Part shown: positions 9,751 through 17,888 of the stretch, in pieces
Position numbering within the stretch: position 1 is the stretch's first letter
Layout: every line of letters begins with the position of its first letter
Assembly (NCBI RefSeq): GCF_020783335.1
Contig: NZ_CP086068.1
Location: forward strand, 2,976,001-3,040,000
Reading direction: 5' to 3'
Source of the DNA: Mucilaginibacter daejeonensis
GTDB lineage: Bacteria > Bacteroidota > Bacteroidia > Sphingobacteriales > Sphingobacteriaceae
Length of the DNA: 64,000 bases
Notes under the pieces: generated by a model
Database searches by the model: none
What the model saw: the letters and a program-made list of their open reading frames with translations, nothing else
Told to the model about the DNA's origin: nothing
Position numbers and translations under genes: made by a program

Positions 9751-10522
9751 TATAGAAGAATTTGACATGCCTTTTGAATATGGCAAAACGATCAGCTTCG
9801 ATGATCAGCTTTCCATATCTACCCAAGGCACGCTGAGTATACTCCGGATCCTAAAGGATGCCGGGGTTAAGGCCACCTTTTATACCACGGCCAACTATGC
9901 CATGCACCGCCCCGAAGTGGTGATGCAGATCATTAACGAAGGGCACGAACTGGCCTCGCACGGTTTTTACCACTCTGAGTTTAAGCCCGAGCATTTGGCG
10001 CAAAGCAAGCAAAAGCTGGAAGAGATCGGCGGCGTGACCGTAAAAGGTTACCGCATGGCCCGCATGATGCCGGTAGATGAGCGCGAGATTGAGAAGGCGG
10101 GCTATGTATACAACTCGTCCATTAACCCTACCTGGCTGCCCGGCCGTTATAACAACTTCAGTAAGCCGCGCACGTGGTTCTATCACCATAACGTGTTACA
10201 GTTGCCGTCGTCGGTATCACCGCTGATCAGGTTCCCCCTTTTCTGGCTGAGCTTTCATAACTTGCCCATGGGAATCTTGAAAATGCTGAGTGCTTCCACC
10301 CACCGTAAAGATGGCTACCTCAACCTGTACTTTCACCCATGGGAATTTACCGACCTTGACCAACCCGAACGCTTCGGTTTCCCCGGTTACGTGGTCCGCA
10401 ACACCGGCAACGCCTTCATCCAACGCCTCACCGACTTCATCGCTTGGGGCAAACGCAAAGGATACGAGTTCAGTAGAACGGATCAGTATGTAGAGAAGAT
10501 CTTCAAAACAGGCAAAAGTTAA
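9731..10522 (+). CDS. Polysaccharide deacetylase family protein
   Basis: The 263-residue protein has the NodB-fold motifs LSFDIEEFD (Asp pair), GVKATFYTTANYA, GHELASHGFYHSEF (His-x3-His metal ligands), KGYRMARM and NLYFHPWEF. The gene overlaps the GT2 gene by 20 bases, indicating a three-gene operon. A role in deacetylating or trimming a membrane-linked glycan is inferred from these neighbours. Confidence 0.86.
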   Translation: MILLSFDIEEFDMPFEYGKTISFDDQLSISTQGTLSILRILKDAGVKATFYTTANYAMHRPEVVMQIINEGHELASHGFYHSEFKPEHLAQSKQKLEEIGGVTVKGYRMARMMPVDEREIEKAGYVYNSSINPTWLPGRYNNFSKPRTWFYHHNVLQLPSSVSPLIRFPLFWLSFHNLPMGILKMLSASTHRKDGYLNLYFHPWEFTDLDQPERFGFPGYVVRNTGNAFIQRLTDFIAWGKRKGYEFSRTDQYVEKIFKTGKS

Positions 10523-10544
10523 AGGAGCGAAGGCAACAACATAT

Positions 10545-10641
10545 GTCATTGCGAGCGCAGCAAATGCACACGTTATGACCCAGCTTTAGTTTTCCTATAA
10601 CCCGTCATGGCGAGGCACGAAGCCATCGCTGCGGAGGACCG
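10545..10641. repeat. REP-like elements (two types)
   Basis: GTCATTGCGAGCG at 10545-10557 is followed by CGTCATGGCGAGGCACGAAG at 10603-10622 and its tail GCCATCGCTGCGGAGG. A related inverted copy is at 11418-11451. Such TCATTGCGAGG/GAAGCAATC units are abundant intergenic repeats in Bacteroidota genomes. The 10523-10737 gap holds nothing else I can see. Confidence 0.65.
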
Positions 10642-10737
10642 GGTTGTGCTTTTACTTCAACCTGTGCCCTGTTATGACAAGTAAAGTGAGTAGACCATGC
10701 TTATTGGGGAGACGCTTCTAGAGATCACCAAGTTAAA

Positions 10738-11178
10738 TCATTTGAATTTGAGAGCAAAAAGTAATATTTTATCTTTTTGTCCCGTTTCACAAAAGAACAC
10801 CTTATAATCCTTGGTCTTATCATTGACCAAAGCATAAGGTCGAAATGATATCGGTGTAAATGTTCCCTTACTTTCTGCTATTTGTATCTTGCGATGTGCA
10901 GCGTCTTCAATAATAATAGCTGTCAAACAAGTGCCACAAGGAGCATCTCTAAAATAATTGACCGTTACTTGATCGGAAGATTTTACAAAGTTCGATCTTA
11001 GGACTATAATTCCTCCTTTAGATTCGATACCAAATTTACGAATAGGCTTATCATTATATTTAACATGCCAATTGTCAGTCGTGTCGCGCATCGTATTAGG
11101 ATTATTATGACATGATGCGTATGCTTTGCATGATAATACAACAATAAATATCGGGAACGACAATCTCATAAAAGGCAA
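10738..11178 (-). CDS. Hypothetical small secreted protein
   Basis: The frame gives 146 residues. Either the first Met or Met4 (11169) could be the start, each leading into a signal peptide (LSFPIFIVVLSCKAYA). The mature part contains four Cys, including DAPCGTCLTAIIIED. No known domain is recognised. It is AT-rich and isolated between two repeat-bearing gaps, suggesting an accessory gene. Exported location is the only supported statement. Confidence 0.6.
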   Translation of the reverse strand: MPFMRLSFPIFIVVLSCKAYASCHNNPNTMRDTTDNWHVKYNDKPIRKFGIESKGGIIVLRSNFVKSSDQVTVNYFRDAPCGTCLTAIIIEDAAHRKIQIAESKGTFTPISFRPYALVNDKTKDYKVFFCETGQKDKILLFALKFK

Positions 11179-11219
11179 TTATTTACATTTTGATAAGCAC
11201 AGGCACGCGTATGCCAGCA

Positions 11220-11390
11220 AAAATAAGCTAATTATAGAATTTGCGCAGCGACGCCGCTGTTAAAAAGAAGCGGTGACCTGCCATGGTGCTCGTCAGGGAG
11301 CTGGTTCGTCCTTTGGCAGGGATCAGCGAGGCTTGAATTTTTGCTACTTTGGTCTCAAGACAAAAATAGTAGCCTTAGCGGCAATGAGCG
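11220..11390. repeat. Intergenic repeat-like region with ATTTTTGCTACTTT / AAAAATAGTAGC arms
   Basis: The gap 11179-11468 contains AATTTTTGCTACTTTGG and, after CTCAAGAC, AAAAATAGTAGCC, an imperfect palindrome. It follows a GC-rich stretch (GCGCAGCGACGCCGCTG, GTCAGGGAGCTGG). It resembles a non-coding repeat family common in Sphingobacteriaceae (recalled, not checked). No ORF here is convincing. Confidence 0.45.
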
Positions 11391-11417
11391 ACACCAGGCG
11401 ACCATTGAACGACCTGC

Positions 11418-11451
11418 CTTCGCAGAGATGACTTCGTTCCTCGCCATGACG
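11418..11451. repeat. REP-like element, inverted copy
   Basis: CTTCGCAGAGATGACTTCG then TTCCTCGCCATGACG is the reverse complement of the unit at 10603-10636 with about five differences. Confidence 0.65.
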
Positions 11452-11468
11452 CGTCGGGACATGGTCGG

Positions 11469-11921
11469 TCAAAGAACCTCCTTCACCTCATACTCCTTCC
11501 CATTCATACTAAAACTGTCGCCTGCTTTGCAGCCACGCATTTTGGCGCCAATGGGCGATGCCGGTGAGATGGCGAAGTAACCAACATTGTTCAACATTAA
11601 TGAACCTGCGCTGATGCTCAAGTAAAAGTTACCGTTGTTGGTGATCACAACGCTGCCTGCATCTGCAGTGGTGGAATGGCCTGAGGTGCTCAGCTGGTTG
11701 AGGGCTACCATGAGTTTGTTGGCCTCATTGAGTTGGGTAAGATTGCGGTTGGTCTCTTGCTGGGCCATTTCGCGGCCGGTCTCGTATTTATCGCCTGCGC
11801 TGCTTTTGGTATCATCGTTAGATGCTTGCTGGGCTTCGTTGATAGCGTGTTGTGCGGCTTCCATTCGTTGCTGCACATACTTTACACATAATTGGTGCAG
11901 CTGTTCTTTCAATTCAGACAT
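11469..11921 (-). CDS. GreA/GreB C-terminal-like protein (often mislabelled 3-oxoacyl-ACP synthase)
   Basis: I place the start at 11921 (MSELKEQL), since the upstream codons of the open frame look non-coding. The product has 150 residues: a helical N-terminus (residues 1-75) with SSAGDKYETGREMAQQE, then a beta-rich FKBP-like tail (SPIGAKMRGCKAGDSFSMNGKEYEV). The DKYETGREMAQ stretch is the mark of a Bacteroidota family related to Gre elongation factors. Interaction with RNA polymerase is plausible, not shown. Confidence 0.75.
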   Translation of the reverse strand: MSELKEQLHQLCVKYVQQRMEAAQHAINEAQQASNDDTKSSAGDKYETGREMAQQETNRNLTQLNEANKLMVALNQLSTSGHSTTADAGSVVITNNGNFYLSISAGSLMLNNVGYFAISPASPIGAKMRGCKAGDSFSMNGKEYEVKEVL

Positions 11922-11988
11922 CGGTATACAAATAAAAGCCCCGTACAGTATCAACTATACAGGGCTGAGCCGTAAAAGTAACGGATAT

Positions 11989-13527
11989 TTAGTTCAATTC
12001 CAACGCCACTACCGACTTTGCTGGCAGGTTCACCACCAACTTATTACCATCGCGCTTGGCGCCGTTGAAGGCTTTTGGTGTGATAGTGTAAGGCTTGGTA
12101 AAGGTGTTAATATCATCCACCTTCGCCGAAGTGAGTACTTGTCCGCTTACGGCCTTCCAGACAATGTCCTTTAATTCCGCACTTACCTCGATGTTGTTCC
12201 GGGCATCCAAATTCACCAAGGTCACGTGTACCTTGCCAGCCTTATCACGTGAGGCTGATACGTTGACGGCCGGTATCTTCTCGCCATCCATCTCGTAGTC
12301 GGGCGTGTTCAGTTTGAACGACAAATATTTGGCATCCTGATGCACCTTGTACATATCGAAGATGTAATAGGTCGGGGTCAGCAGCATCTTTTCTTTATCG
12401 GTCAGGATCAGAGCCTGGAGTACGTTAACGGTCTGCGCCAATTCGGCCATACGTACACGATCACAATGATTATTGAATATGTTGAGCGTAGTGCCGGCGA
12501 TCAGTGCATCGCGCAAGCTGTTCTGCTGGTACAGGAAGCCCGGGTTAGTGCCTGGCTCTACGTTGGTCCAAATACCCCATTCATCTACCACCAGTGCCAC
12601 ACGCTTTTTAGGATCGTACTTGTCCATAATGGCCGAATGCTTTTGCACCAGTTCTTCCATAAAGAGGCAGTTCTTCATGGTGTTGAAATATTCCTTTTCG
12701 CCAAAGCCGGTAGCTGGGCCTTTGTTGTTCCAGTTGTTGGTGGGCAGGGTATAATAGTGTAAAGATAATCCCCACATGCGGCCCGGGCCTACGTCACGCA
12801 TCAGCACCTCGGTCCAGTTGTAATCCTTGGCATTGGCACCACTGGCTATGCGGCGCAGCTTTGCGGTAGGATAATCACGTGCATAGGTGGCGTAGCGTTT
12901 GTACTCATTAGCGTAATATTCAGGCGTCATGTTACCGCCACAGCCCCAACTCTCGTTACCTACGCCCCAAAATTTTACGTTATAAGGCTTGGTGTGCCCG
13001 TTGGCAGCGCGCTCACGGGTAAGCGGACTTGCACCATCAAAATTCAGGTATTCCACCCATTTGGACATCTCCGAAACGGTACCGCTACCCACATTGGCCG
13101 ATACATAGGGCTCAGTACCTAACAGACCGCAAAGCTCCAGGAACTCGTGGGTACCAAAGCTGTTATCCTCCACTACCCCACCCCAGTTGGTATTCACCAT
13201 TTTTGGGCGCTTCAGGCTTGGACCGATACCATCACGCCAGTGGTATTCGTCAGCGAAGCAGCCGCCCGGCCAGCGCAGGTTAGGGATCTTGATCTTTTTA
13301 AGCGCCTCGACGATGTCAAGCCTGATGCGGTTCTGCTTGGGCACGGGCAGGCTTTTATCCACCCAAAAGCCGCCGTATATACAGTGACCCAAATGCTCGG
13401 CAAATTGACCATATATGTGGCGGCTGATACTGTCCTTCGTATCATTGCTCAGCGTTACGCTGGCGGTTTTTTGAGCATAAGCGTTCAGGCTCAGCCCCGC
13501 TAAAAGGAGTAAGGATATCTTTTTCAA
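11989..13527 (-). CDS. GH51 alpha-L-arabinofuranosidase, exported
   Basis: This 512-residue protein has a signal peptide ([14 protein letters not shown]). The (beta/alpha)8 domain contains [38 protein letters not shown], the acid/base Glu in [11 protein letters not shown] (near residue 192) and the nucleophile Glu in VVDEWGIW (near 317). A C-terminal beta-sandwich closes it. It removes terminal arabinofuranose from plant arabinans or arabinoxylans in the periplasm. There is no SusCD pair beside it, so it is not part of a visible polysaccharide utilisation locus. Confidence 0.93.
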   Translation of the reverse strand: MKKISLLLLAGLSLNAYAQKTASVTLSNDTKDSISRHIYGQFAEHLGHCIYGGFWVDKSLPVPKQNRIRLDIVEALKKIKIPNLRWPGGCFADEYHWRDGIGPSLKRPKMVNTNWGGVVEDNSFGTHEFLELCGLLGTEPYVSANVGSGTVSEMSKWVEYLNFDGASPLTRERAANGHTKPYNVKFWGVGNESWGCGGNMTPEYYANEYKRYATYARDYPTAKLRRIASGANAKDYNWTEVLMRDVGPGRMWGLSLHYYTLPTNNWNNKGPATGFGEKEYFNTMKNCLFMEELVQKHSAIMDKYDPKKRVALVVDEWGIWTNVEPGTNPGFLYQQNSLRDALIAGTTLNIFNNHCDRVRMAELAQTVNVLQALILTDKEKMLLTPTYYIFDMYKVHQDAKYLSFKLNTPDYEMDGEKIPAVNVSASRDKAGKVHVTLVNLDARNNIEVSAELKDIVWKAVSGQVLTSAKVDDINTFTKPYTITPKAFNGAKRDGNKLVVNLPAKSVVALELN

Positions 13528-13758
13528 GGTACAGGAATTGGTTTTAATTGTCAGTTTTACAATTATACACTTTCCGCTCTATCAACTCCAAATAAATTGA
13601 ACAATATTAGCGCAGCATTATAGCATCTTAGCATCTACCGGGCTGGTCATTTGATCAAAAATATTCCTGTCAGACGAATTTCGCTGTAACAAAAGATCGG
13701 CCGCTCACTCTAAAGATCAGGTGTGATCTTTCACTGCTAACCTTCAACTCCTGATCTT

Positions 13759-14856
13759 ATGAAACTGAAACTTTTTTCGACGACCGAAAGCAATGGTCAA
13801 AAGCCTAAAAAAAGCAAGCTGCGTGAATGGGTAGATGCAGCGGTCTTCGCGCTGGTGGTGTCCACGGTGGTTCGCGGACTGATCTTCTCGGCCTTTGCCA
13901 TACCCTCGGGTTCTATGGAAGGCTCGTTACTAACCGGCGACCATCTTTTCGTAAGCAAACTGAATTACGGCGCCCGCATGCCGATCACGCCAATATCGAT
14001 CCCGTTTTTAGAAGCCAAGATATTTGATGGCAGCGTAAGCACTTATTGGGATGGTATCAAACTGCCCTACTATCGGTTACCTGGTTTTTCGTCTATCAAA
14101 AGGCAGGATGTAGTGGTGTTCAACTATCCGCCTGAAATTGACAGACCAGTTGATATGCGCTCGCATTACATCAAACGCTGCCAGGCACTACCGGGTGATG
14201 TATTGAAGATCGTTGACGGGCAGGTGTTCGTGAACGGCAAGGCCGCACCTAACGCGCCAAAAGCACAAACCTCATACATGGTGAATACTGATGGCCGCGA
14301 GATCAACCCCCAACTCATTCATGATTTGAAGATCGAGCTGTTGGGACAGATCGCCGATAACCAATTCGTGATGATCATCCCTCCTGACGGCTTGGCTGCG
14401 TTCAAGGCCTGCACCAATGTGGTTTCGGTAAAGCCGATCATTGAGCCAAAGGGACAATATGACGAGACCGTTTACCCGCACGACCCTCGTTTTAAATGGA
14501 ACAATGACAATTTTGGTCCGCTGATGATCCCTAAACAAGGTCACACCATTCCGCTTAATGATTCAACGCTGACCCTTTACGGTTCGGCCATCAACAATTA
14601 TGAGCACCAGACCATTACCCGAAACGGCGATCATACCCTGATCAATGGCCAGAAAGCCGACCATTATACCTTTAAACAGAATTACTTCTGGATGATGGGC
14701 GACAACCGCCACAACTCGGCCGATTCGCGCTCATGGGGCTTTGTACCGGAAGACCATATCGTAGGTAAGGCCATGCTGACCTGGCTGAGCATTGATAGCA
14801 CTGAGACCACCCTGAAAAAGATCAGGTGGAACCGAATGTTAAGACCTATCCACTAA
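13759..14856 (+). CDS. lepB: Signal peptidase I
   Basis: The 365-residue protein has one N-terminal membrane helix (AAVFALVVSTVVRGLIF), then box B IPSGSMEGSLLTGDHLFV with the catalytic Ser near residue 53, and box D YIKRCQALPGD with the catalytic Lys near 138. A long insert leads to box E GDNRHNSADSRSWGFV near 314. The large insert is usual in Bacteroidota. It cleaves signal peptides of exported proteins at the inner membrane. Confidence 0.95.
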   Translation: MKLKLFSTTESNGQKPKKSKLREWVDAAVFALVVSTVVRGLIFSAFAIPSGSMEGSLLTGDHLFVSKLNYGARMPITPISIPFLEAKIFDGSVSTYWDGIKLPYYRLPGFSSIKRQDVVVFNYPPEIDRPVDMRSHYIKRCQALPGDVLKIVDGQVFVNGKAAPNAPKAQTSYMVNTDGREINPQLIHDLKIELLGQIADNQFVMIIPPDGLAAFKACTNVVSVKPIIEPKGQYDETVYPHDPRFKWNNDNFGPLMIPKQGHTIPLNDSTLTLYGSAINNYEHQTITRNGDHTLINGQKADHYTFKQNYFWMMGDNRHNSADSRSWGFVPEDHIVGKAMLTWLSIDSTETTLKKIRWNRMLRPIH

Positions 14857-14946
14857 CATTTTCACAGTAAGTAGAGTAAAGCACTTGGTGTGTTGAAACC
14901 GTTGGCTCTTTTGAAATGTTGACCATGAAAGCGACCAGCGATCATC

Positions 14947-15417
14947 ATGACTAAAAAAAGTGCAGGCATATTACTTTACCGTATAAATGACAAAACTTTA
15001 GAGGTTCTCCTGGTGCATCCGGGCGGACCTTTTTTTGTTAGGAAAGATGCCGGAGCCTGGACCATACCTAAAGGAGAATACCCGGATGAAGAAGAACCAT
15101 TGGCTGCTGCGCTACGGGAATTTGAAGAAGAGACCGGAACACGCCCCGAAGGAGAAACGATAGCGCTGACACCCGTCAAACAAAAAGGCGGTAAGGTAGT
15201 GCAGGCTTGGGCTGTACAGGGCGAGATAGATGCCGACACCATCAAAAGCAATACCTTTCAATTGGAATACCCTTACCGATCGGGCAAGTGGATAGAAGTG
15301 CCGGAGATCGACAAGGCTAAATGGTTAGGTGTAGAAGAAGCTCGAATAAAGATGAACCCTGCTCAAGTAGCGCTGGTGGATGAGTTGCAGCAATTACTCC
15401 TCACCTACCAGCGTTAA
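14947..15417 (+). CDS. Nudix hydrolase
   Basis: This 156-residue protein starts TKKSAGILLYRI. A full Nudix box lies at about residues 42-64: GEYPDEEEPLAAALREFEEE then TG (Gx5Ex7REUxEExGU). The KDAGAWTIPKGEY lead-in is typical of the DUF-like ADP-ribose/Ap4A group with a long C-terminal IEVPEIDKAKWLG. It hydrolyses a nucleoside diphosphate-linked compound. The exact substrate is unknown. Confidence 0.9.
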   Translation: MTKKSAGILLYRINDKTLEVLLVHPGGPFFVRKDAGAWTIPKGEYPDEEEPLAAALREFEEETGTRPEGETIALTPVKQKGGKVVQAWAVQGEIDADTIKSNTFQLEYPYRSGKWIEVPEIDKAKWLGVEEARIKMNPAQVALVDELQQLLLTYQR

Positions 15418-15425
15418 CTTACCGA

Positions 15426-15932
15426 TCAGTTACCGGCCGGAGGTGTAGCAGGTGGAGTACCGGCTGGCTGAGCACCTGCAGGTGGCGGACCTTGCGGGCG
15501 TGGACCACGACGATGCTCGGGCTGTTTAGGTTCAGGATGAGCATTGCCTTGGTGACACATATTACAGTTCACACCCATTTCCATCACCATACCCAACGAG
15601 TCTTTACCCGCGTTAAAGTATTTTTTGTTGATGGCAGCGGTCATCTTGTACATGCTGCGGGCCATATCCTTTTCAGGTTTACCATCAGCGGCCCAATCCA
15701 TTTTTTTGGTCTCCTCGTTACGTACATGGCAAAAGCTGCAACGCACCCCTAACGAGTGTTCCCAATTCTCCATTACGGCATCTAATTGTTTTTCAGATAT
15801 ATCCTTAGGAAGTACCTTCAGATTCTTGAATTTCTTTTCTTCTTGGGGTTTTTGTTTCATGGCTGTGGTCGAGATCAGCACCACAGCGGCCAACGACATG
15901 ATCGTGACCACGAATTTTTTACCTGGCAGCAT
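15426..15932 (-). CDS. Dihaem c-type cytochrome
   Basis: The 168-residue protein has an uncleaved anchor or signal (KFVVTIMSLAAVVLIS). Two haem-binding motifs are CSFCH near residue 63 and CNMCH near 121, separated by a helical stretch. The layout resembles the reaction-centre cytochrome c-like family annotated in many aerobic Bacteroidota. The last 40 residues are Pro/Gly/Ala-rich and low in complexity. A periplasmic electron-carrier role is inferred. No partner oxidoreductase is adjacent. Confidence 0.88.
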   Translation of the reverse strand: MLPGKKFVVTIMSLAAVVLISTTAMKQKPQEEKKFKNLKVLPKDISEKQLDAVMENWEHSLGVRCSFCHVRNEETKKMDWAADGKPEKDMARSMYKMTAAINKKYFNAGKDSLGMVMEMGVNCNMCHQGNAHPEPKQPEHRRGPRPQGPPPAGAQPAGTPPATPPAGN

Positions 15933-16015
15933 AGTTCGTTTTCTTGTTTAGTGTTTGGCTAAATATACGAACATGCCGTGACATTGATATGACATTGCCA
16001 CTTGCGGTAATAATG

Positions 16016-16870
16016 TTACAAAGCAGGCAAGAACGGAGCCGCCATTTGCTCACTGATCTGCCACAATTTGTTGCGTGCCGATGCGTTCTGAGCGGCCAGG
16101 GTGGTCTTGGTGACCTCCCCTTTTTTGAAGTATTGTCCGTTGAGTTTAGGGCTCAGCTTAACAGCTCCAGCCAAGAAGATGGAAGTTTGAGCCCCCTTTT
16201 CGGCGCTGATCATAAACGGCCTGGCCAACCACGACAGGATATTACCCCAAAAACCGGCGTCCTTCCAAAAAGCTGTACTTACCACGCCTGGATGCAATGC
16301 GTAGGCCGTGATCCCTAAATTACCATAACGCTCGGCCAGGGCAAGAGTGAAGTAGATGTTGCAAAGTTTGGCAAGTCCGTAGGCTTTGATGGGCGAATAA
16401 TCGTTGCTGAACTGAATATCATTCAGATACTGTGGCCGTGCCGCCTTGTGTGCTTCGGATGATACATTGATCACACGGGCCTGCCCTTTTTGTAGTAAAG
16501 GCATCAGGTTCATGGTCAGCACGAAGTGCCCCAGGTGGTTCATGGCAAAGGTTAGTTCCACTCCGTCGGCACTCTCCTGGCGTTTAGCGTTAATGCCGCC
16601 TGCGTTATTAATGAGCACGTTGATGGCGAACAGCTTTCCCTTTAATTCATTAGCGGCATTCACTACGCTCTGCATATCGGCCAGATCGCAATGCACCACA
16701 AAGATGCTGCGGTTACCCGAGGCGGCGATCAGCTCCTTTTTTAACGCTTCACCTTTTTGCACATCACGCACCAGCAGATACAACGCATGATCGATCTTGG
16801 CCAATGCCAAGGCGGTCTCTTTACCTATACCTGAAGTAGCTCCGGTGATGACCGTGGTCCTGAATGGCAT
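16016..16870 (-). CDS. Short-chain dehydrogenase/reductase, retinol dehydrogenase-like
   Basis: The protein is 284 residues with a Rossmann fold. TGATSGIGKETALAL binds cofactor at the N-terminus, VLINNAGG follows, and the catalytic YGLAKLCN motif has Tyr near residue 162 and Lys four later. VRDVQKG after strand 2 suggests NADP preference. It has the family's usual length. The natural substrate is unknown. Confidence 0.9.
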   Translation of the reverse strand: MPFRTTVITGATSGIGKETALALAKIDHALYLLVRDVQKGEALKKELIAASGNRSIFVVHCDLADMQSVVNAANELKGKLFAINVLINNAGGINAKRQESADGVELTFAMNHLGHFVLTMNLMPLLQKGQARVINVSSEAHKAARPQYLNDIQFSNDYSPIKAYGLAKLCNIYFTLALAERYGNLGITAYALHPGVVSTAFWKDAGFWGNILSWLARPFMISAEKGAQTSIFLAGAVKLSPKLNGQYFKKGEVTKTTLAAQNASARNKLWQISEQMAAPFLPAL

Positions 16871-16998
16871 ATATGAATGATAAAATGAGGTAAATACTTA
16901 ACTATCGCTATTGACGTGCAAAGTTAAGAGGTGAACGATCACAATTGTTTGTGGAGTGTAAAGATGGAGGCCATGATCACCACGGTGACTAAATAAGA

Positions 16999-17094
16999 AT
17001 GCGCCGTTGCGAGGAGTTAGAACGGAACGATCAAAAGTGCAAGGGCCCAACCATACACGGATCCCTGATCGTTCCGCTCCCCGCAGCGGCGCAT
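16999..17094. repeat. Compound palindromic intergenic element
   Basis: Outer arms ATGCGCCGTTGC (16999) and GCAGCGGCGCAT (17083-17094) pair with one mismatch. Inner arms CGGAACGATCA (17023-17033) and TGATCGTTCCG (17066-17076) pair perfectly. The whole can fold into a long cruciform. The rest of the gap 16871-17487 is AT-rich with no gene. Confidence 0.7.
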
Positions 17095-17487
17095 CTTAAT
17101 GGGTTAGCTATCTTGCCCGGGCGATCACCTGCGCCCGGTGATTCCAGGTAAACGCGCCAGGCTAAGCTAACTTTTGAAATTCTTACTCAAATCTAAATCA
17201 TTTTACTCAATATTTTACGCACATATTAATGATACCTCTAAATATTTTCCATTTATTGATAGAAATTTGAATTATTTATCTTAAAACACCTAAATATTAG
17301 TATTAAATCCTCATTATCTTAACGTTTATAACCACCAAACAGACAAAATTTATCTATGATACGATTCTGTCGCAACAAGATCTTACAAGAATACTAAAAC
17401 CGACATCATCTACCTCAAAGCACATAGAACATCAGAACAAGAGATAAGTTCCACTACGAAAAATATTTTAATTTAAAATTTGCATAT

Positions 17488-17522
17488 CTACGAATAGTTC
17501 GTAGATTTACGAAAACATCGTA
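17488..17522. promoter_or_regulatory. Tandem palindromes, probable BlaI operator
   Basis: CTACGAATAGTTCGTAG (17488-17504) is a perfect 7-bp inverted repeat. TACGAAAACATCGTA (17508-17522) is a second, weaker dyad. They end four bases before the blaI-like start codon. BlaI/MecI repressors bind such dyads in their own promoters. Confidence 0.7.
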
Positions 17523-17525
17523 GAC

Positions 17526-17888
17526 ATGGAAAGATTGACGCAACAAGAAGAAGAGGCCATGCAGGGCGTGTGGCAAGTGGGTCCCTGTTTTATCAAGGAA
17601 CTGTTAGATGCCATGCCAGAACCTAAGCCGCCTTATACCACCCTCGCCTCCACGGTAAAGAACCTGGAGCGCAAAGGCTATGTGATGGGCGACAAACAAG
17701 GCAACAGTTACCGTTACCAGGCCCTGGTAAAAGAGGAGGACCACAAGAAAAGATTTATGAACGGTGTAGTGAACAACTACTTCCAGAACTCCTATAAAGA
17801 GTTGGTCACCTTTTTTGCACAAGACAAAAAGATAACCGCCAAAGACCTGCAAGACATCATTGACCTGATCGAGAAACCCAAAAAATGA
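17526..17888 (+). CDS. BlaI/MecI/CopY family transcriptional regulator
   Basis: The protein is 120 residues. The winged helix at residues 1-75 contains LTQQEEEAMQGVWQVG and YTTLASTVKNLERKGYVMGDKQGNSYRYQAL, diagnostic for BlaI. A helical dimerisation and cleavage region follows. It represses itself and the M56 gene, with which its stop overlaps by four bases (ATGA). The signal is presumably relayed by that membrane protease. Confidence 0.93.
   Translation: MERLTQQEEEAMQGVWQVGPCFIKELLDAMPEPKPPYTTLASTVKNLERKGYVMGDKQGNSYRYQALVKEEDHKKRFMNGVVNNYFQNSYKELVTFFAQDKKITAKDLQDIIDLIEKPKK

Noticed and set aside
11469..11921. 3-oxoacyl-ACP synthase label
   Set aside because: A common automatic label for this family, but the protein is far too short and has no thiolase fold or catalytic Cys; it resembles Gre-type proteins.
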